Part shown: positions 45,691 through 55,554 of the stretch, in pieces | Layout: the number at the start of each line of letters is the position of its first letter | Position numbering within the stretch: the stretch's first letter is position 1 | NCBI GenBank assembly: GCA_033980235.1 | Contig: CM067070.1 | Location: forward strand, 9,998,195 to 10,062,194 | DNA: 64,000 nt | Reading direction: 5' to 3' | DNA from: Diadema setosum | Taxonomy: Eukaryota; Echinodermata; Echinoidea; Diadematoida; Diadematidae | The notes under the pieces: model-generated | Databases searched by the model: none | What the model was told of the DNA's origin: nothing | What the model saw: only the letters and a program-made list of their open reading frames with translations | Translations under genes and position numbers: made by a program

Positions 45691-46429
45691 CATTGGGTGG
45701 ACGGTAAAACAAGGTTCAGCCTCTGGCACCCAGACTATAAGGTTTGCACATGTTTTTCCCTGCCATTTCATACTCACGTAACCGGGATTTTTCATCGGAT
45801 CCTATATAGATTAGAAAGAAACAAAACCAGCACGCGTAAATGAGTCATTAAAGGTATAACTTTTCATTTGCAGATGAAAGAAAAACCCTATATTACTTCT
45901 TCAAAATAATGAGGTAGACAAAGAAACAACCACTGTTAAATTGTTAGCCTGTTTAATTAAATATACTAAATGTGAACAATAGTTATGACAATGTTTCCAG
46001 ACTATACCGTCTACAGTTATTTTTTGATGTAGGGCCTAAACATGATATCCAGGTAGGAGACATATACATAGAATATTGTACACATGTAATACATAGTCGT
46101 CGATCAATGAAATTTAGAATATGAGAATGAATACTAAATAAATAAGAAGGAACCTACTTAAAAGCAAGCTTGTTGAGCGTTGGACCCCATTAAATTCGAG
46201 CTACAGATTGAGATGAGGGCCACGGGTACAACAATGACCGAAACATAAAGAAAACAAATACAAACATACTGGGATCTTGTGAAAAAAAAAAGAGAGAGAA
46301 GAAAAAATAGGGGGGGGGGGGTTGTCGCGCCAGCCCTTGATTTTGAAAAGGTGCCTCGCCGTCACGGAATTCTTGGATTCGCCTCTATGACGCGTTGTGA
46401 CATGTGTCGTAAATATTACATTTTTACAT

Positions 46430-46740
46430 TTTGGTCGACGTTTTATGACGTTTGTGGTTAATCCGACTTAACATCTGCCGTCGACGTGTTATGACATTTG
46501 TAGTGAAAATAGAAATTTTGACATTTGTCGTCAACATGTTATGATATTTGTGGTTAATCCAACTTTGGCATTTGTCGTCGACGTGTTACGATGTAAGCGA
46601 TCATTGTGACATTTGTCGTCGACGTGTTATGACATTAAGTTGTCGTTATGACATTTGTCGTCGACGTATTACGATGTTAGCGATCATTATGACATTTGTC
46701 GTCGACGTGTTGTGACATTAGTGGTAGTTACGACAACCAC
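46430..46740. repeat. GTCGAC minisatellite in module D, copy 3
   Basis: About seven units, two more than the copies at 33190 and 40110. Confidence 0.7.
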
Positions 46741-47090
46741 TGAATGACTAAATCGTATTACCTCATATCTTGTTCCGCGAGTGCAACATCATTGTGTAGG
46801 TCTACTACATACATGATACAATTAAGTTGTCAGGGGAAGTGGGACGGTTCGGGAGGGTAGTCCCCTCCCACACGACGGAGCTTTTACATATTCAAGATTG
46901 ACATATAACGATCTGTGGACTTTGCATTTTCAAAATTGAAATTCAGCAATCCGGTGCAGACTTTGGAAGAAATATTTGGACAGTTTTCTATAAAAAAAGG
47001 CAAGAAAAATTCCCTCATTTCGGGAATTATTTGGGAACAAAATGATACGTTTTTCGCTGTTCCTAAATAAAATTGTAGCGGGTCATGTAA

Positions 47091-48311
47091 TATCGTAGTA
47101 TGTCATTGTTCCATCAAACATTCTTGCCAACATGCTACAGATTGCATTTTGGGCCTTGTCGTCAGGTTCTCCGAATTCATCATGAGCAATTCCTCACTCT
47201 GCTTCGTCTCCTTCTCTTTTTCCTTCCCTCTACCTCTCTATGGCATTACGTGGTCATTATGATATTTGTGTTATGCTATTACTAGTCTATGAAAGAAAGA
47301 TATTATTCAGAGGGGTGAAGGTTCAGGTGTGAGTTTCTTCACTTCAATTCACAAATTTAATTTGTAGATGGAGACAAAGTCAAGCATCTCACATCTGAAT
47401 CAGTAGTCGATTTTGACATTAATTGGCTCTATAGGGCCTAAAGATTTTGTTTTTATTCTTGAATCTTTTGAATAATTAACAGAAAGACATTCAATGGAAA
47501 TAGATCACTATAAGAAATTTTGCTATCGCCCACGAATTTGCTGCTAGATCTTAATCCGAGAAACTTCACCGGTGCATGGTTGTGTGGGATGGTCAGAGCA
47601 TTGTAATGAATGTTAAACGTCAAATAATGGACTTTTCTGTGCAAATCGCAACTCAAAGCACACAAAGGGTTAATATACTCGCGTGTTTTTTGTTTGTTTT
47701 TGCTATTTTACTTTATGGAAACTGGATTTTTTTCCTGTCATTTATCTTACCTACTACTTGCCAAAACATTCATGACCCGACGACACTCGGCCGAAGAACA
47801 AGAAAATTTATTATTCGAATCCATAGTAAGGTTTCCACATGTTTTTTCCTACAGTTTCATACTCACGTCAACTGAGTGTAGACTCGACGGAGGCTATACA
47901 GATTAGAAAGAAACAAAACCAGCACACGTAAATAAGTCATTAAAGGTATAACTTTTCATTTGCAGATGAAAGAAAAAACCCAGTATTACTGCTTCAAAAT
48001 AGCTCTAAATTTTAAACAAAGTCTTACCCAAACCAACGCATCATTCATGTGAGTGTGTATTTGTGGATGTGGGTGTCAGTGTGTACGTGTGTGTGTGTGT
48101 GTGTGCGTCAAATTTGTATGACTAATATAAAAACAATTAGCACTTATGTATGCATTATGGAGTGGAGAACTCATCATTGCTAAGATCAAACATAGAACTG
48201 TTGAAGGTGGATAATGGATAAAACTGTGCGAAGTGAAATTGTGTGTGTATGACTTTATCATAATTACTTTTTCAGTAATCGAAATGAAGTAATAAATAAA
48301 ATCGTAGCGGG
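47091..48311. repeat. Composite satellite unit 6 (A-B-C)
   Basis: 1.22 kb. Module A lacks part of its 3' end (GGCTCTATAGGGCCTAAAG joins directly). Module C has a GT run at 48080-48107. Confidence 0.75.
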
Positions 48312-48995
48312 TCATGTAATATCGTAGTATGTTGTTGTTCCATCAAACATTCTTGTTAACATGCTACAGATTGCATTTTCTGTCTTGCCATCAGGCTCTC
48401 CGAATTCATCATAAGCAATTCCTCACTCTGCTTCGTCTCCTTTTCTTCTTCCTTCCCTCTACCTCTCTATGGCATTACGTGGTCATTATGACATTTGTGG
48501 TTGACGTGTTATGATCTTAGTAGTCTGTGAAAGAAAGATATTATTCAGAGGGGTGAATGTTGAGGTGTGAGTTTCTTCACTTCACTTCACAAATTTAATT
48601 TGTAGAAGGAGACCAAATGAAGAATCATACATCTGAATTAGTGGTCGATTTTGATATTAGTGGGCTCTACCTACTCCCTTGAGGATGGGAGAGGGTAAAG
48701 ATTTTTTTTTTTTTTTTGATGGGGGAGGAATGGTTTGAATAGGCAACAGAAAGACAGTCAATGGAAACAAACCACCACAAGAAGATTTTTTCCACCACCA
48801 ACGAATTTGCTGCTAGAGCTTAATCCGAGAAACTTCACCGGTGGTCGAATTGAATGGTTAGCGCATTTTTAATGTGTGTTAAACGTCATAGAAAATCACT
48901 ACTCAAAGCACACAAAGGGTTAATATACTCGCGTGTTTGTTTTGTTTTGTTTTGTTTTTTTGCTCTTTGCTTTTTTACTTTATCGAAACTAGATA

Positions 48996-49445
48996 TTTTT
49001 ATGTTTTTTATGTGTGTGAGGATGAAGTCGGACTCTAAGACTCAGTGAGAGAATGAAGGAGGCATGACTGCTTTGCTCTGGAGTCAAAACGCAAGTGTGC
49101 TTTATTCATTGTTCTCCAGTATATCAACCCGACACATGTACATTTGATATATCACTGTACATTATATTTACAAAACATGACCCGGTGACTTTCCGGTGTT
49201 GTTTACAATATATTGCTGATATGGTGTGATGAGGTGATGATAAATGACGGGGAGAGCGGAAAGGAAGTGGGAACAGAAAGTAGCTGTCGGTGTATCAAAG
49301 ATCATGGTGAGAGAAAGAAACCAGAGAACGATAAGAACTTGACAGTGGAAGGGTGGCGGTGATATGGCTGACTATGGAATGAATGAAACATGCTGTTTAC
49401 TGCTACACTATAGATAGTCACAATATGTCTCGTGCAGACACAATA
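48996..49445 (-). repeat. 3' LTR of the gypsy element
   Basis: Differs from the 5' LTR at six positions of 450 by my comparison (about 98.7 % identity). On the minus strand it begins TATTGTGTC, not the usual TG. Confidence 0.85.
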
Positions 49446-49459
49446 TCCCTTCCCTTCTT
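49446..49459 (-). promoter_or_regulatory. Polypurine tract of the gypsy element
   Basis: On the minus strand AAGAAGGGAAGGGA directly precedes the 3' LTR. This is the expected RNase H-resistant primer for plus-strand synthesis, and it fixes the LTR start. Confidence 0.8.
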
Positions 49460-49715
49460 GGAAAAGAAACACATCACTAATGTTATCTGTGAGTGAAAGG
49501 ATAGCCAAGAGTTAAGGAAGAGCAATAGACATAGGAATATACGGAATAAAGTCAGGAGTGATCATCAAGCAAAATATGGTCGTGTTAAACTGAAACAAAT
49601 TATGTTTTGCATGTCTAACTTCAGTGGAATATGAATCCATGCACTGTTGTGTTATGTACTTGCATGTAACGATATTTAACATATCAACTCTTGGAGGTAG
49701 AAATTAATACATTAA
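49460..49715 (-). other. Gypsy 3' non-coding region, distal piece
   Basis: Lies between the DIRS insertion and the polypurine tract. No ORF of note. Confidence 0.6.
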
Positions 49716-49831
49716 AATAAATAAATTAAACGAGAACTTACCTGTTTGAAGTTTGATTTTTATTATTTGAGTAATAGGAGTGTGAGTTAATATGAGATCC
49801 CACTCGTACGCATGCGCAGTCAATATTCGTC
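49716..49831. repeat. DIRS inverted terminal repeat, 3' side
   Basis: The outer tip (AATAAATAAATTAAACGAGA ... GAGTAATAGGAGTGTGA) is followed by the shared inner block with CTCGTACGCATGCGCAGTC. The tip is complementary to the first half of the internal region at 50054-50129. Confidence 0.85.
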
Positions 49832-50053
49832 GCCCAGGCAAATCTCCACCTAAGAAATCGGACTGTCTTCCGACGTCTAATACATAATGTCAACTTAGGT
49901 GAGAGAACTGAACTGAAGACCCAACTGGGTCAAGTGAGATTTGCCTGATCCATGAGGAAATGCGACCACTGTCACAATCCCACAATCTGGAAATAATTAG
50001 ACGGAGTAAGAACATTACCTTGAAGTTTGAATTGAGGGTGGGAGTGGAGGGCA
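49832..50053. other. DIRS 3' subterminal region
   Basis: Non-coding, between the terminal repeat and the internal complementary region. GGCAAATCTC (about 49838) is repeated inversely as GAGATTTGCC (about 49938). Confidence 0.5.
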
Positions 50054-50167
50054 TATTAACTCACACTCCTATTACTCAAATAATAAAAATCAAACTTCAA
50101 ACAGGTAAGTTCTCGTTTAATTTATTTATTATTTTTCGTAATCTCCGTTGTTCGTTAATATGAGATT
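50054..50167. repeat. DIRS internal complementary region
   Basis: The first half is the exact complement of the outer tip at 49716-49795. The second half (ATTATTTTTCGTAATCTCCG then TTGTTCGTTAATATGAGA) is the complement of the opposite end at about 54907-54945. The two tips are joined at TTATTTATTATTTTTCG. This head-to-head copy is the hallmark of DIRS replication through circular intermediates. Confidence 0.9.
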
Positions 50168-50255
50168 TTGAAGCCAGTGGTCGCATTTCTGCAAAAACCA
50201 AACAATGTATGGTGATAAGAATGACATAGTAGCTCACCAATAATACCTTTTCTCT

Positions 50256-51251
50256 TCAATGATTATCCAGTACCGCCATGGAGAACCTACATGTAGGTCC
50301 TGCCCTGATCGACGGCTTATCATAGAACCTGTTGAAGGTTTCCTCATTAGACCATCCGGCCTGTTTCAGAATGTCCGCTATGGGCACATCTGCTGTCTTT
50401 GCAGTAGAGACTGCTGCAGCCCTTGTAGAATGCGGTTTGAAAATTCTAGTGTCGATACCCGCCGCACTCATTGTCTCCTTTATCCACCTGGAGATGGTTT
50501 GCTTACTGGCTCGTTTGTGAGGTTTCCTATAACATATGAACAGGTGCCTTTCCGTGTCCCTCATCACTTTTGTACGCTCAATGTACTTTTTCAGGTAGCG
50601 TACCACACAGAGTCTCTTCTCTGAAGGATACTCTTCAATTGTAGTCGTACTCCCTACTCTGTCGGAGGTCTTGTTCTGTTTTACCAAGTCACTGACATGA
50701 ATCTCTACGCTATTATCCTTCCAAACCAGGCCATCAATATGAATGTAGAACAAAGTCTGTGCCCTTTGTGCCGAAGTGAGTGCGAGCAACATACACAGCT
50801 TATGAGTAAGTTCACACAAAGATAGCTTACTGGCTGGTGACATTTTGCGGAGATGATCTAACACGATTTTAACGTCCCAGATATGGTTGTACCGTGGCAG
50901 CGGAGTTCGTAAATGAAATACACCTTTCATGAATCTTGTCACTAAAGGATGTGTACTAATTGTACAGTTGCTGTTCTCCAACAGCACCACTGGGGCCAAA
51001 GCACTTCTGGCACAGTTAATAGCACTGTAACTCAACTTATGTACATGAAACAGATAACTCAAAAATTCTATAACACTTTCTACAGCAGTGCACTGACTGT
51101 TCAAAGTTTCCTGTCTGCAATACTCTTGCCATTTCCTAATGTAGGTTCCATATTGTGTGCGTGTAGACAGTCTCCAAGATGCACACAACACGTCCACAGT
51201 CCTGTCCTGTAGTCCCTTTATCTCGAACTGTGAACGCCAATCCTGCAACAA
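50256..51251 (-). CDS. DIRS tyrosine recombinase
   Basis: A 331-codon open frame. The N-terminal half is a core-binding region (STRTQYGTYIRKWQEYCRQE, VIEFLSYLFHVHKLSYSAIN). The catalytic half has the R of LALTSAQRAQTL, H and R of KPHSTRAAAVS, and the Tyr of ETFNRFYDKP, so all of R-H-R-Y is present. It integrates circular DNA copies of the element without the target duplication made by DDE integrases. The frame overlaps the RT frame by 34 nt and begins at TTG. The first ATG is about 109 codons in, so expression probably needs frameshifting, a non-ATG start or splicing. Confidence 0.9.
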   Translation of the reverse strand: MLQDWRSQFEIKGLQDRTVDVLCASWRLSTRTQYGTYIRKWQEYCRQETLNSQCTAVESVIEFLSYLFHVHKLSYSAINCARSALAPVVLLENSNCTISTHPLVTRFMKGVFHLRTPLPRYNHIWDVKIVLDHLRKMSPASKLSLCELTHKLCMLLALTSAQRAQTLFYIHIDGLVWKDNSVEIHVSDLVKQNKTSDRVGSTTTIEEYPSEKRLCVVRYLKKYIERTKVMRDTERHLFICYRKPHKRASKQTISRWIKETMSAAGIDTRIFKPHSTRAAAVSTAKTADVPIADILKQAGWSNEETFNRFYDKPSIRAGPTCRFSMAVLDNH

Positions 51252-53353
51252 AGAAGATCGAGTTTAGTGCAGAGTGGGTGGGTAGCCTTAGATACTGGTT
51301 GTGTCAGCAAGGATTTGCTTCTTTTCAAGATCAAAGGTTCTTCACTCATCATACTTGTCAAGAGAGGGAACCAGGCCTGTGTAGGCCAATTTGGTACCAC
51401 AAGCAGGCCATGTGCATTGTCTTCTTGTATTTTCTGTAGGCATTTTGCTACCAAACAGAAAGGAGGGAAGGCATAAAAGAGTGCAAATTTTCCCCAGTCT
51501 AGTGTGAAAGCATCAACTGACTCTGCATTGGGATCTGGCAACCATGAAACGTACCTAGGTAGCTGAGCATTTAGTCTGGATGCAAACAAATCAATTACTG
51601 GTGCACCAAACTTAGCCACAATCTTCTCAAAGCTATTCTTATCTAGCATCCACTCTGTTCTGTCATTAAAGTGTCTAGACATGAAGTCTGCCTCGTTATT
51701 CTGGCACCCAGGTAAGTGAGCTGCTGACAGCCATATATTGCGTTCTATACACCAATGCCAGATGTCTAACACTACCTGATTGCACGTTTCTGATTTCAGC
51801 CCTCCCATGTTATTAAGGTAGGCAACAGCCGTAGTGTTATCAATCCTCAATAGGACATGTACATTTCTCTTATCTGCACAGAAGGATTTCAGAGCCAGTC
51901 CAGCTGCCAGTGTTTCTAGGTAATTAATACCCGATGTTTGAGCTGAATGTACTTCCTCTGTGGTCCACCTGCCACCTGTGTGAGAGGTTAAGTCTGTAGC
52001 ACCCCACCCCTCTGCACTGGCATCTGTACGTAGCTCCAAATCGACCTTTTGTCTGACAACATGATTAAATGACTCATGAATATGTTCTTTCCACCATATC
52101 AATTCATGTCGTGCCTCCATGGAAAGAGTCATGGGCCTATCAAAATGACCACGAGCTGCCTTAAGGGCCTGTACCTTGTCTCTCTCTAGATATCTGTAAT
52201 GCAGTGGGCCATACTGTACTGCAGGGAACGTGGCAACTATTTTCCCTATGACCCTAGCAACCTTTCGAATGGATGGGGTGGCATGGGATAAGAGGGAGGT
52301 GCAAACCTCATAAATGTCATCTTGTTTTTCCCTTGGCAAAGTAATGTGCATTGACCTAGTATTCAAATGAAACCCAAGGAACTCTAGGTCTTGGCCTGGG
52401 CTAAGTACTGACTTCTCAGGATGAATTAAGAACCCCAGCTCTGTTAGAAGCTTAGTGGTAGCTGAAACAGCCCTATGGGTAGCATCCTTAGATCTCCCAA
52501 TTATCAAAGTGTCATCAAGATAACCCATAACTACATGTCCTTCTGTTCTAAGCTGGGCAAACACTGGTTTCAGCATTTTTGTAAACAGTCTGGGAGCCGA
52601 GCTGAGACCATTAGGTAGGGCCTTGTATTGGTACAGTTTACTTTGCCAATAGAAACGCAAGTACTTTCTCGATGATGGATGGACGGGAACTGAATAGTAT
52701 GCATCTTGTAAATCAATAGATGCGATGTAGCAATTTGGGCTGAGCAGTGACAAGGCTGTATGTATGTTGTCCATTTTGAAATGCTGATAAAGGATGCCTG
52801 TATTAAGATCAGAAAGATCAAGGATAACTCGTAAGGAACCATTCTTTTTGGGTCTCGTGAAAATATTGGAGATGAATTCTCCATTCTCATGTTCGCAAAG
52901 TTCAATCACATTTTTAGCTAAGAGGCGAGAAATCTCTTCCTCTATTTGACTGTTAAGCTCTGAACTGCGAGACAAGTTATACAACTCTTTCCCTCTTACA
53001 GTAGGAAATTCATTAGGATCAAATTCGAGTTTGTATCCTTTGACAGCATTCAAAATGTATGGATCTGAAGTCAGGCTTCTCCATTTGTCATAGAAATTCT
53101 TTAGTCGTCCACCCACCATCGAGCAAGCAAGATTTATGAGAGGGCATGTACTCACCTCTGCAGAGGATGAGGAGACTGTTGGTTTAACATGCTCAGTTAC
53201 TTGCGGGCCCCCGCAAACCCCCGGTATTGAGGGCTCTGTCGGCCGCTGCCCTTGTTGGGTCTGGTCATCGAGGTGGCAGTGTGTGGCTTCCACGAACGCT
53301 GGCCTAAAAAAGGCCGCTGTACCGACCCAGCCTGTACGGTTGGCGTGGTCCAC
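51218..53353 (-). CDS. DIRS reverse transcriptase-RNase H-methyltransferase-like polyprotein
   Basis: An uninterrupted 711-codon frame. RT motifs are TRPKKNGSLRVILDLSDLN, ASIDLQDAYYSVPVHPSSR, ALPNGLSSAPRLFTKML and the catalytic MGYLDDTLIIG. The RNase H has LRTDASAEGWGATD and LRIDNTTAVAYLNN. The C-terminal GAPVIDLFASRLNAQLPRYV ... WGKFALFYAFPPFCLVAKCL ... VVPNWPTQAWFPLL matches the DAM-like domain typical of DIRS elements. It overlaps the gag frame by about 157 nt and starts without an ATG (the first lies near SMVGGRLKNFYDKW), which fits translation by frameshift from gag. Confidence 0.92.
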   Translation of the reverse strand: MDHANRTGWVGTAAFFRPAFVEATHCHLDDQTQQGQRPTEPSIPGVCGGPQVTEHVKPTVSSSSAEVSTCPLINLACSMVGGRLKNFYDKWRSLTSDPYILNAVKGYKLEFDPNEFPTVRGKELYNLSRSSELNSQIEEEISRLLAKNVIELCEHENGEFISNIFTRPKKNGSLRVILDLSDLNTGILYQHFKMDNIHTALSLLSPNCYIASIDLQDAYYSVPVHPSSRKYLRFYWQSKLYQYKALPNGLSSAPRLFTKMLKPVFAQLRTEGHVVMGYLDDTLIIGRSKDATHRAVSATTKLLTELGFLIHPEKSVLSPGQDLEFLGFHLNTRSMHITLPREKQDDIYEVCTSLLSHATPSIRKVARVIGKIVATFPAVQYGPLHYRYLERDKVQALKAARGHFDRPMTLSMEARHELIWWKEHIHESFNHVVRQKVDLELRTDASAEGWGATDLTSHTGGRWTTEEVHSAQTSGINYLETLAAGLALKSFCADKRNVHVLLRIDNTTAVAYLNNMGGLKSETCNQVVLDIWHWCIERNIWLSAAHLPGCQNNEADFMSRHFNDRTEWMLDKNSFEKIVAKFGAPVIDLFASRLNAQLPRYVSWLPDPNAESVDAFTLDWGKFALFYAFPPFCLVAKCLQKIQEDNAHGLLVVPNWPTQAWFPLLTSMMSEEPLILKRSKSLLTQPVSKATHPLCTKLDLLCCRIGVHSSR

Positions 53354-54726
53354 CCCGCTGATCTCATTCTACGGTAATTAGCTTCCGTCTGTCGGCGGTA
53401 AGGGTGATAGTGAGACTGCGACTGCGAATATGGACGCTGACGGGAGTTACCTGTTGAGAAAGGTTTTGAGCCTTTCACAACACCGGCTGCTGCTCTTTGT
53501 TCTTCCTGGATGTCTTTGACTTTCTTTCCTAAGTCGTCACCAAACAGCTGTTTGGTCACAGGGTTCTGAGGCTTGCACAAGTGTGCAAATTTTGCATTCA
53601 AGCCAGGTTTAATGAGGTCCTTCCTCAAGGCGTTCAGCTCAAAATTAGAGCTACACAGGAGTCCGAGAGCGTCCTGCTGTTTTTCTGACAGCTCCGAAGC
53701 AGAAAGGGTCTGCGCAAAAGCAGTGATGCCTTTCACAAGAGCGCTCTGAATACGCTGTAGCTTCAGGTCCCTAGCCCGGGTAGTAGGGTTTAGATTCTCC
53801 CAAATTGTCAAGTTGACTTTGGGCACGTCAAGTAGTGGACAGTTTTCTGGGCTAGTGTACTTCTTACCAGTCTCCTCTAGGGCAGCCTGTTCAAGAGTGT
53901 GGCTGACAAGGTAGGATACCGACCCAGCAATATCCTCATCTAAGGGTTTCCCCACGCTGAGAGGCACTGCGAATTTTGCTGCGATAGCTGGGATGGCTAC
54001 ATTCTTGTCAGAGGCAGGAGTAGCATTACTATCTTCAGCACTGAAATCAGAAATCTGTGAGTCAGACGCTGGTGTAAGTTTACAGCCAAAAGGCCCATCA
54101 TCTTGATCACAGTCATACTCATAGTCAGATAAAAGGAGATTATCATCCTCATCTCCGAGACTTCTCGTGTCATGACTACTACGAGTCTGTGGATGAGAAA
54201 GTGGCAAATGATCCACCAATTTTCCCAGCATCTCTTCCAGTTTATTCAGACGATGTTCAAAATTTGAGCCACCAACACTAGTGCTTGGTCCCGACTTCGA
54301 GGTCGTGGTCTGTGGAGGCTCTGCACGAATGCAGGCCTGACTGTCCTTCTTTGCAATAGGATCTGCACGAATGCAGTCCTGGACAGCCCGAGAATCTTTG
54401 GCTATTATCTCAGAGTCATTCATGATCGAGGGCTTCTTAATCAAAAGGTCTGAGACCTCAGAAGTAGCAGCCGACTTGGCGAACTTCCGTGCAATCACGG
54501 GAGGAGGAGACGTAATCTTCGCCGGTGCTTTGCCTTTGGCTTTCCCGGTGCCTTTACCACCGCGGCTAGCCGAGCTCGCCGCTGCCGTCTTACCCTTTCC
54601 CCCCGGATCGCTGCCGGGGGAGGGACCCGCTCGCGGTCCGCTGGCGATGCTGGTGGAACCCGCATCGCGAACCAGCTTCTCGTGCGGGAAATTCGGCTTC
54701 GTGGAAGAACCCGAATTCGCTTCCAT
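53197..54726 (-). CDS. DIRS gag-like protein
   Basis: I choose ATG 54726 (MEANSGSSTKPNFPHEKLVR); the frame is open further upstream but without a credible start. About 509 residues. A basic Gly/Ala/Lys-rich N-terminus (GGKGTGKAKGKAPAKI) is followed by an acidic segment (GDEDDNLLLSDYEYDCDQDD) and then a helical region (LKLQRIQSALVKGITAFAQT, CSSNFELNALRKDLIKPGLN). The C-terminus is rich in Arg/Gln/Tyr (RQRPYSQSQSHYHPYRRQT). No CCHC knuckle is seen, as is common in DIRS. It probably forms the ribonucleoprotein particle. Confidence 0.8.
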   Translation of the reverse strand: MEANSGSSTKPNFPHEKLVRDAGSTSIASGPRAGPSPGSDPGGKGKTAAASSASRGGKGTGKAKGKAPAKITSPPPVIARKFAKSAATSEVSDLLIKKPSIMNDSEIIAKDSRAVQDCIRADPIAKKDSQACIRAEPPQTTTSKSGPSTSVGGSNFEHRLNKLEEMLGKLVDHLPLSHPQTRSSHDTRSLGDEDDNLLLSDYEYDCDQDDGPFGCKLTPASDSQISDFSAEDSNATPASDKNVAIPAIAAKFAVPLSVGKPLDEDIAGSVSYLVSHTLEQAALEETGKKYTSPENCPLLDVPKVNLTIWENLNPTTRARDLKLQRIQSALVKGITAFAQTLSASELSEKQQDALGLLCSSNFELNALRKDLIKPGLNAKFAHLCKPQNPVTKQLFGDDLGKKVKDIQEEQRAAAGVVKGSKPFSTGNSRQRPYSQSQSHYHPYRRQTEANYRRMRSAGWTTPTVQAGSVQRPFLGQRSWKPHTATSMTRPNKGSGRQSPQYRGFAGARK

Positions 54727-54869
54727 CACTCTCCAAAATACTACCAAACTATCGGGGAGGTAAAATAACCTATGAAACCCCGAAAACTTGAACGCGACAG
54801 ATCGTAGAGTGAAAGAAAATCGGCGAAAATAAGAGCTCAAAATGGCGACTTGACCGCTAAGAAACACAC

Positions 54870-54945
54870 GCTACGAATGAATTGACTGCGCATGCGTACG
54901 AGTGGGATCTCATATTAACGAACAACGGAGATTACGAAAAATAAT
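54870..54945. promoter_or_regulatory. DIRS inverted terminal repeat, 5' side, with leader and likely promoter
   Basis: Contains the shared block in inverse orientation (GACTGCGCATGCGTACGAGT, GGGATCTCATATTAACGAAC), upstream of gag. GCATGCGC-type palindromes and nearby AAAATGGCGAC (about 54839) resemble NRF1 and YY1 sites of CpG promoters. This is a resemblance only. Confidence 0.6.
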
Positions 54946-55554
54946 GTACTTTATGATCTTGATATGTGTACTCTGCAAGCTTGAATTTTGGTTTACCAAC
55001 AAAGTTGTATCGCAAGCATGAATATACATCGTATTTTAACCATAGACACAGGAGATAGGTTATAGAGATTAAAAGGAAGACAGAAGTATCAACTAAGGCA
55101 AATCTGATGTCTGTTATTCGCCATGAATACAAATATTTTTTTTACACATTTGTGAATACTTCTGATAATACGACAATACACGAATGAAATGTCATACGAG
55201 CAATGTAATGTGAATTTCATTACAAGTATATAAACAGGGTTGATAATGAGTTGTCTTAACTTAGTCTGCGAATACACATCTTATAAACATGGATAAACAT
55301 GGTACAGGATTACATTTCGATCACACATCATGATTGAACAGTCAGACTTCTTTTTTAATCCTCTTCTTCTTCTTCTTTTTTTTTTTAATTTGAGTTCTCT
55401 GTTGAAAAGAGTCGGGCATTCATATATTTACAGTTATTTAGTTATTTACAGTTCGTGTTGCACTGATAGTTTTCCGCTGAGTGTTCCTTTATTTTTTTTT
55501 TCAGTCTACTTTACAGTTAACGAGTCAGGAATTCACTATAGTTCACATGAGTGT
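54946..55554 (-). other. Gypsy 3' non-coding region, proximal piece
   Basis: Follows the integrase stop. AT-rich with no envelope-like ORF. It continues at 49460-49715 across the DIRS insertion. Confidence 0.6.

Larger units (their letters stand above)
41480..45737. mobile_element. 4.26-kb foldback element with tandem-repeat arms
   Basis: Terminal inverted repeats TAGTCTGGGTGCCA ... TGGCACCCAGACTA lie between two TAA copies (41477-41479 and 45738-45740). The undisturbed satellite reads CCACATTAAGGTTTGCAC, so the insertion and 3-bp duplication are exact. Both arms consist of about 160-bp tandem units in opposite orientation: about five on the left (42121-42930) and about ten or eleven on the right (44020-45690), around a unique centre of about 1.1 kb. 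A 3-bp TAA duplication fits PIF/Harbinger-type insertion; the arm structure recalls Drosophila FB and sea urchin TU elements. No transposase found. Confidence 0.8.
40672..47090. repeat. Composite satellite unit 5 (A-B[foldback element]-D-E)
   Basis: A from 40672, B from about 41210 interrupted at 41479 by the foldback element and resumed at 45738, D about 45905-46745, E about 46745-47090. Without the insertion the unit is about 2.16 kb, close to unit 7 without its insertion (about 2.3 kb). Confidence 0.75.
49716..54945 (-). mobile_element. Complete DIRS-type tyrosine-recombinase retrotransposon
   Basis: A 5.23-kb element inside the gypsy 3' region. The inverted termini share GTTAATATGAGATCCCACTC and GTACGCATGCGCAGTCAAT (49793-49831 and its inverse near 54887-54925) but have different outer tips. 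Both tips are found joined in inverse orientation at 50054-50167, the internal complementary region used to rejoin ends during DIRS replication. Three long open frames follow in minus order: gag-like, RT-RNase H-methyltransferase-like, and tyrosine recombinase. No interruption is seen in any of them. Insertion by recombinase explains the lack of a target duplication. Confidence 0.9.
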
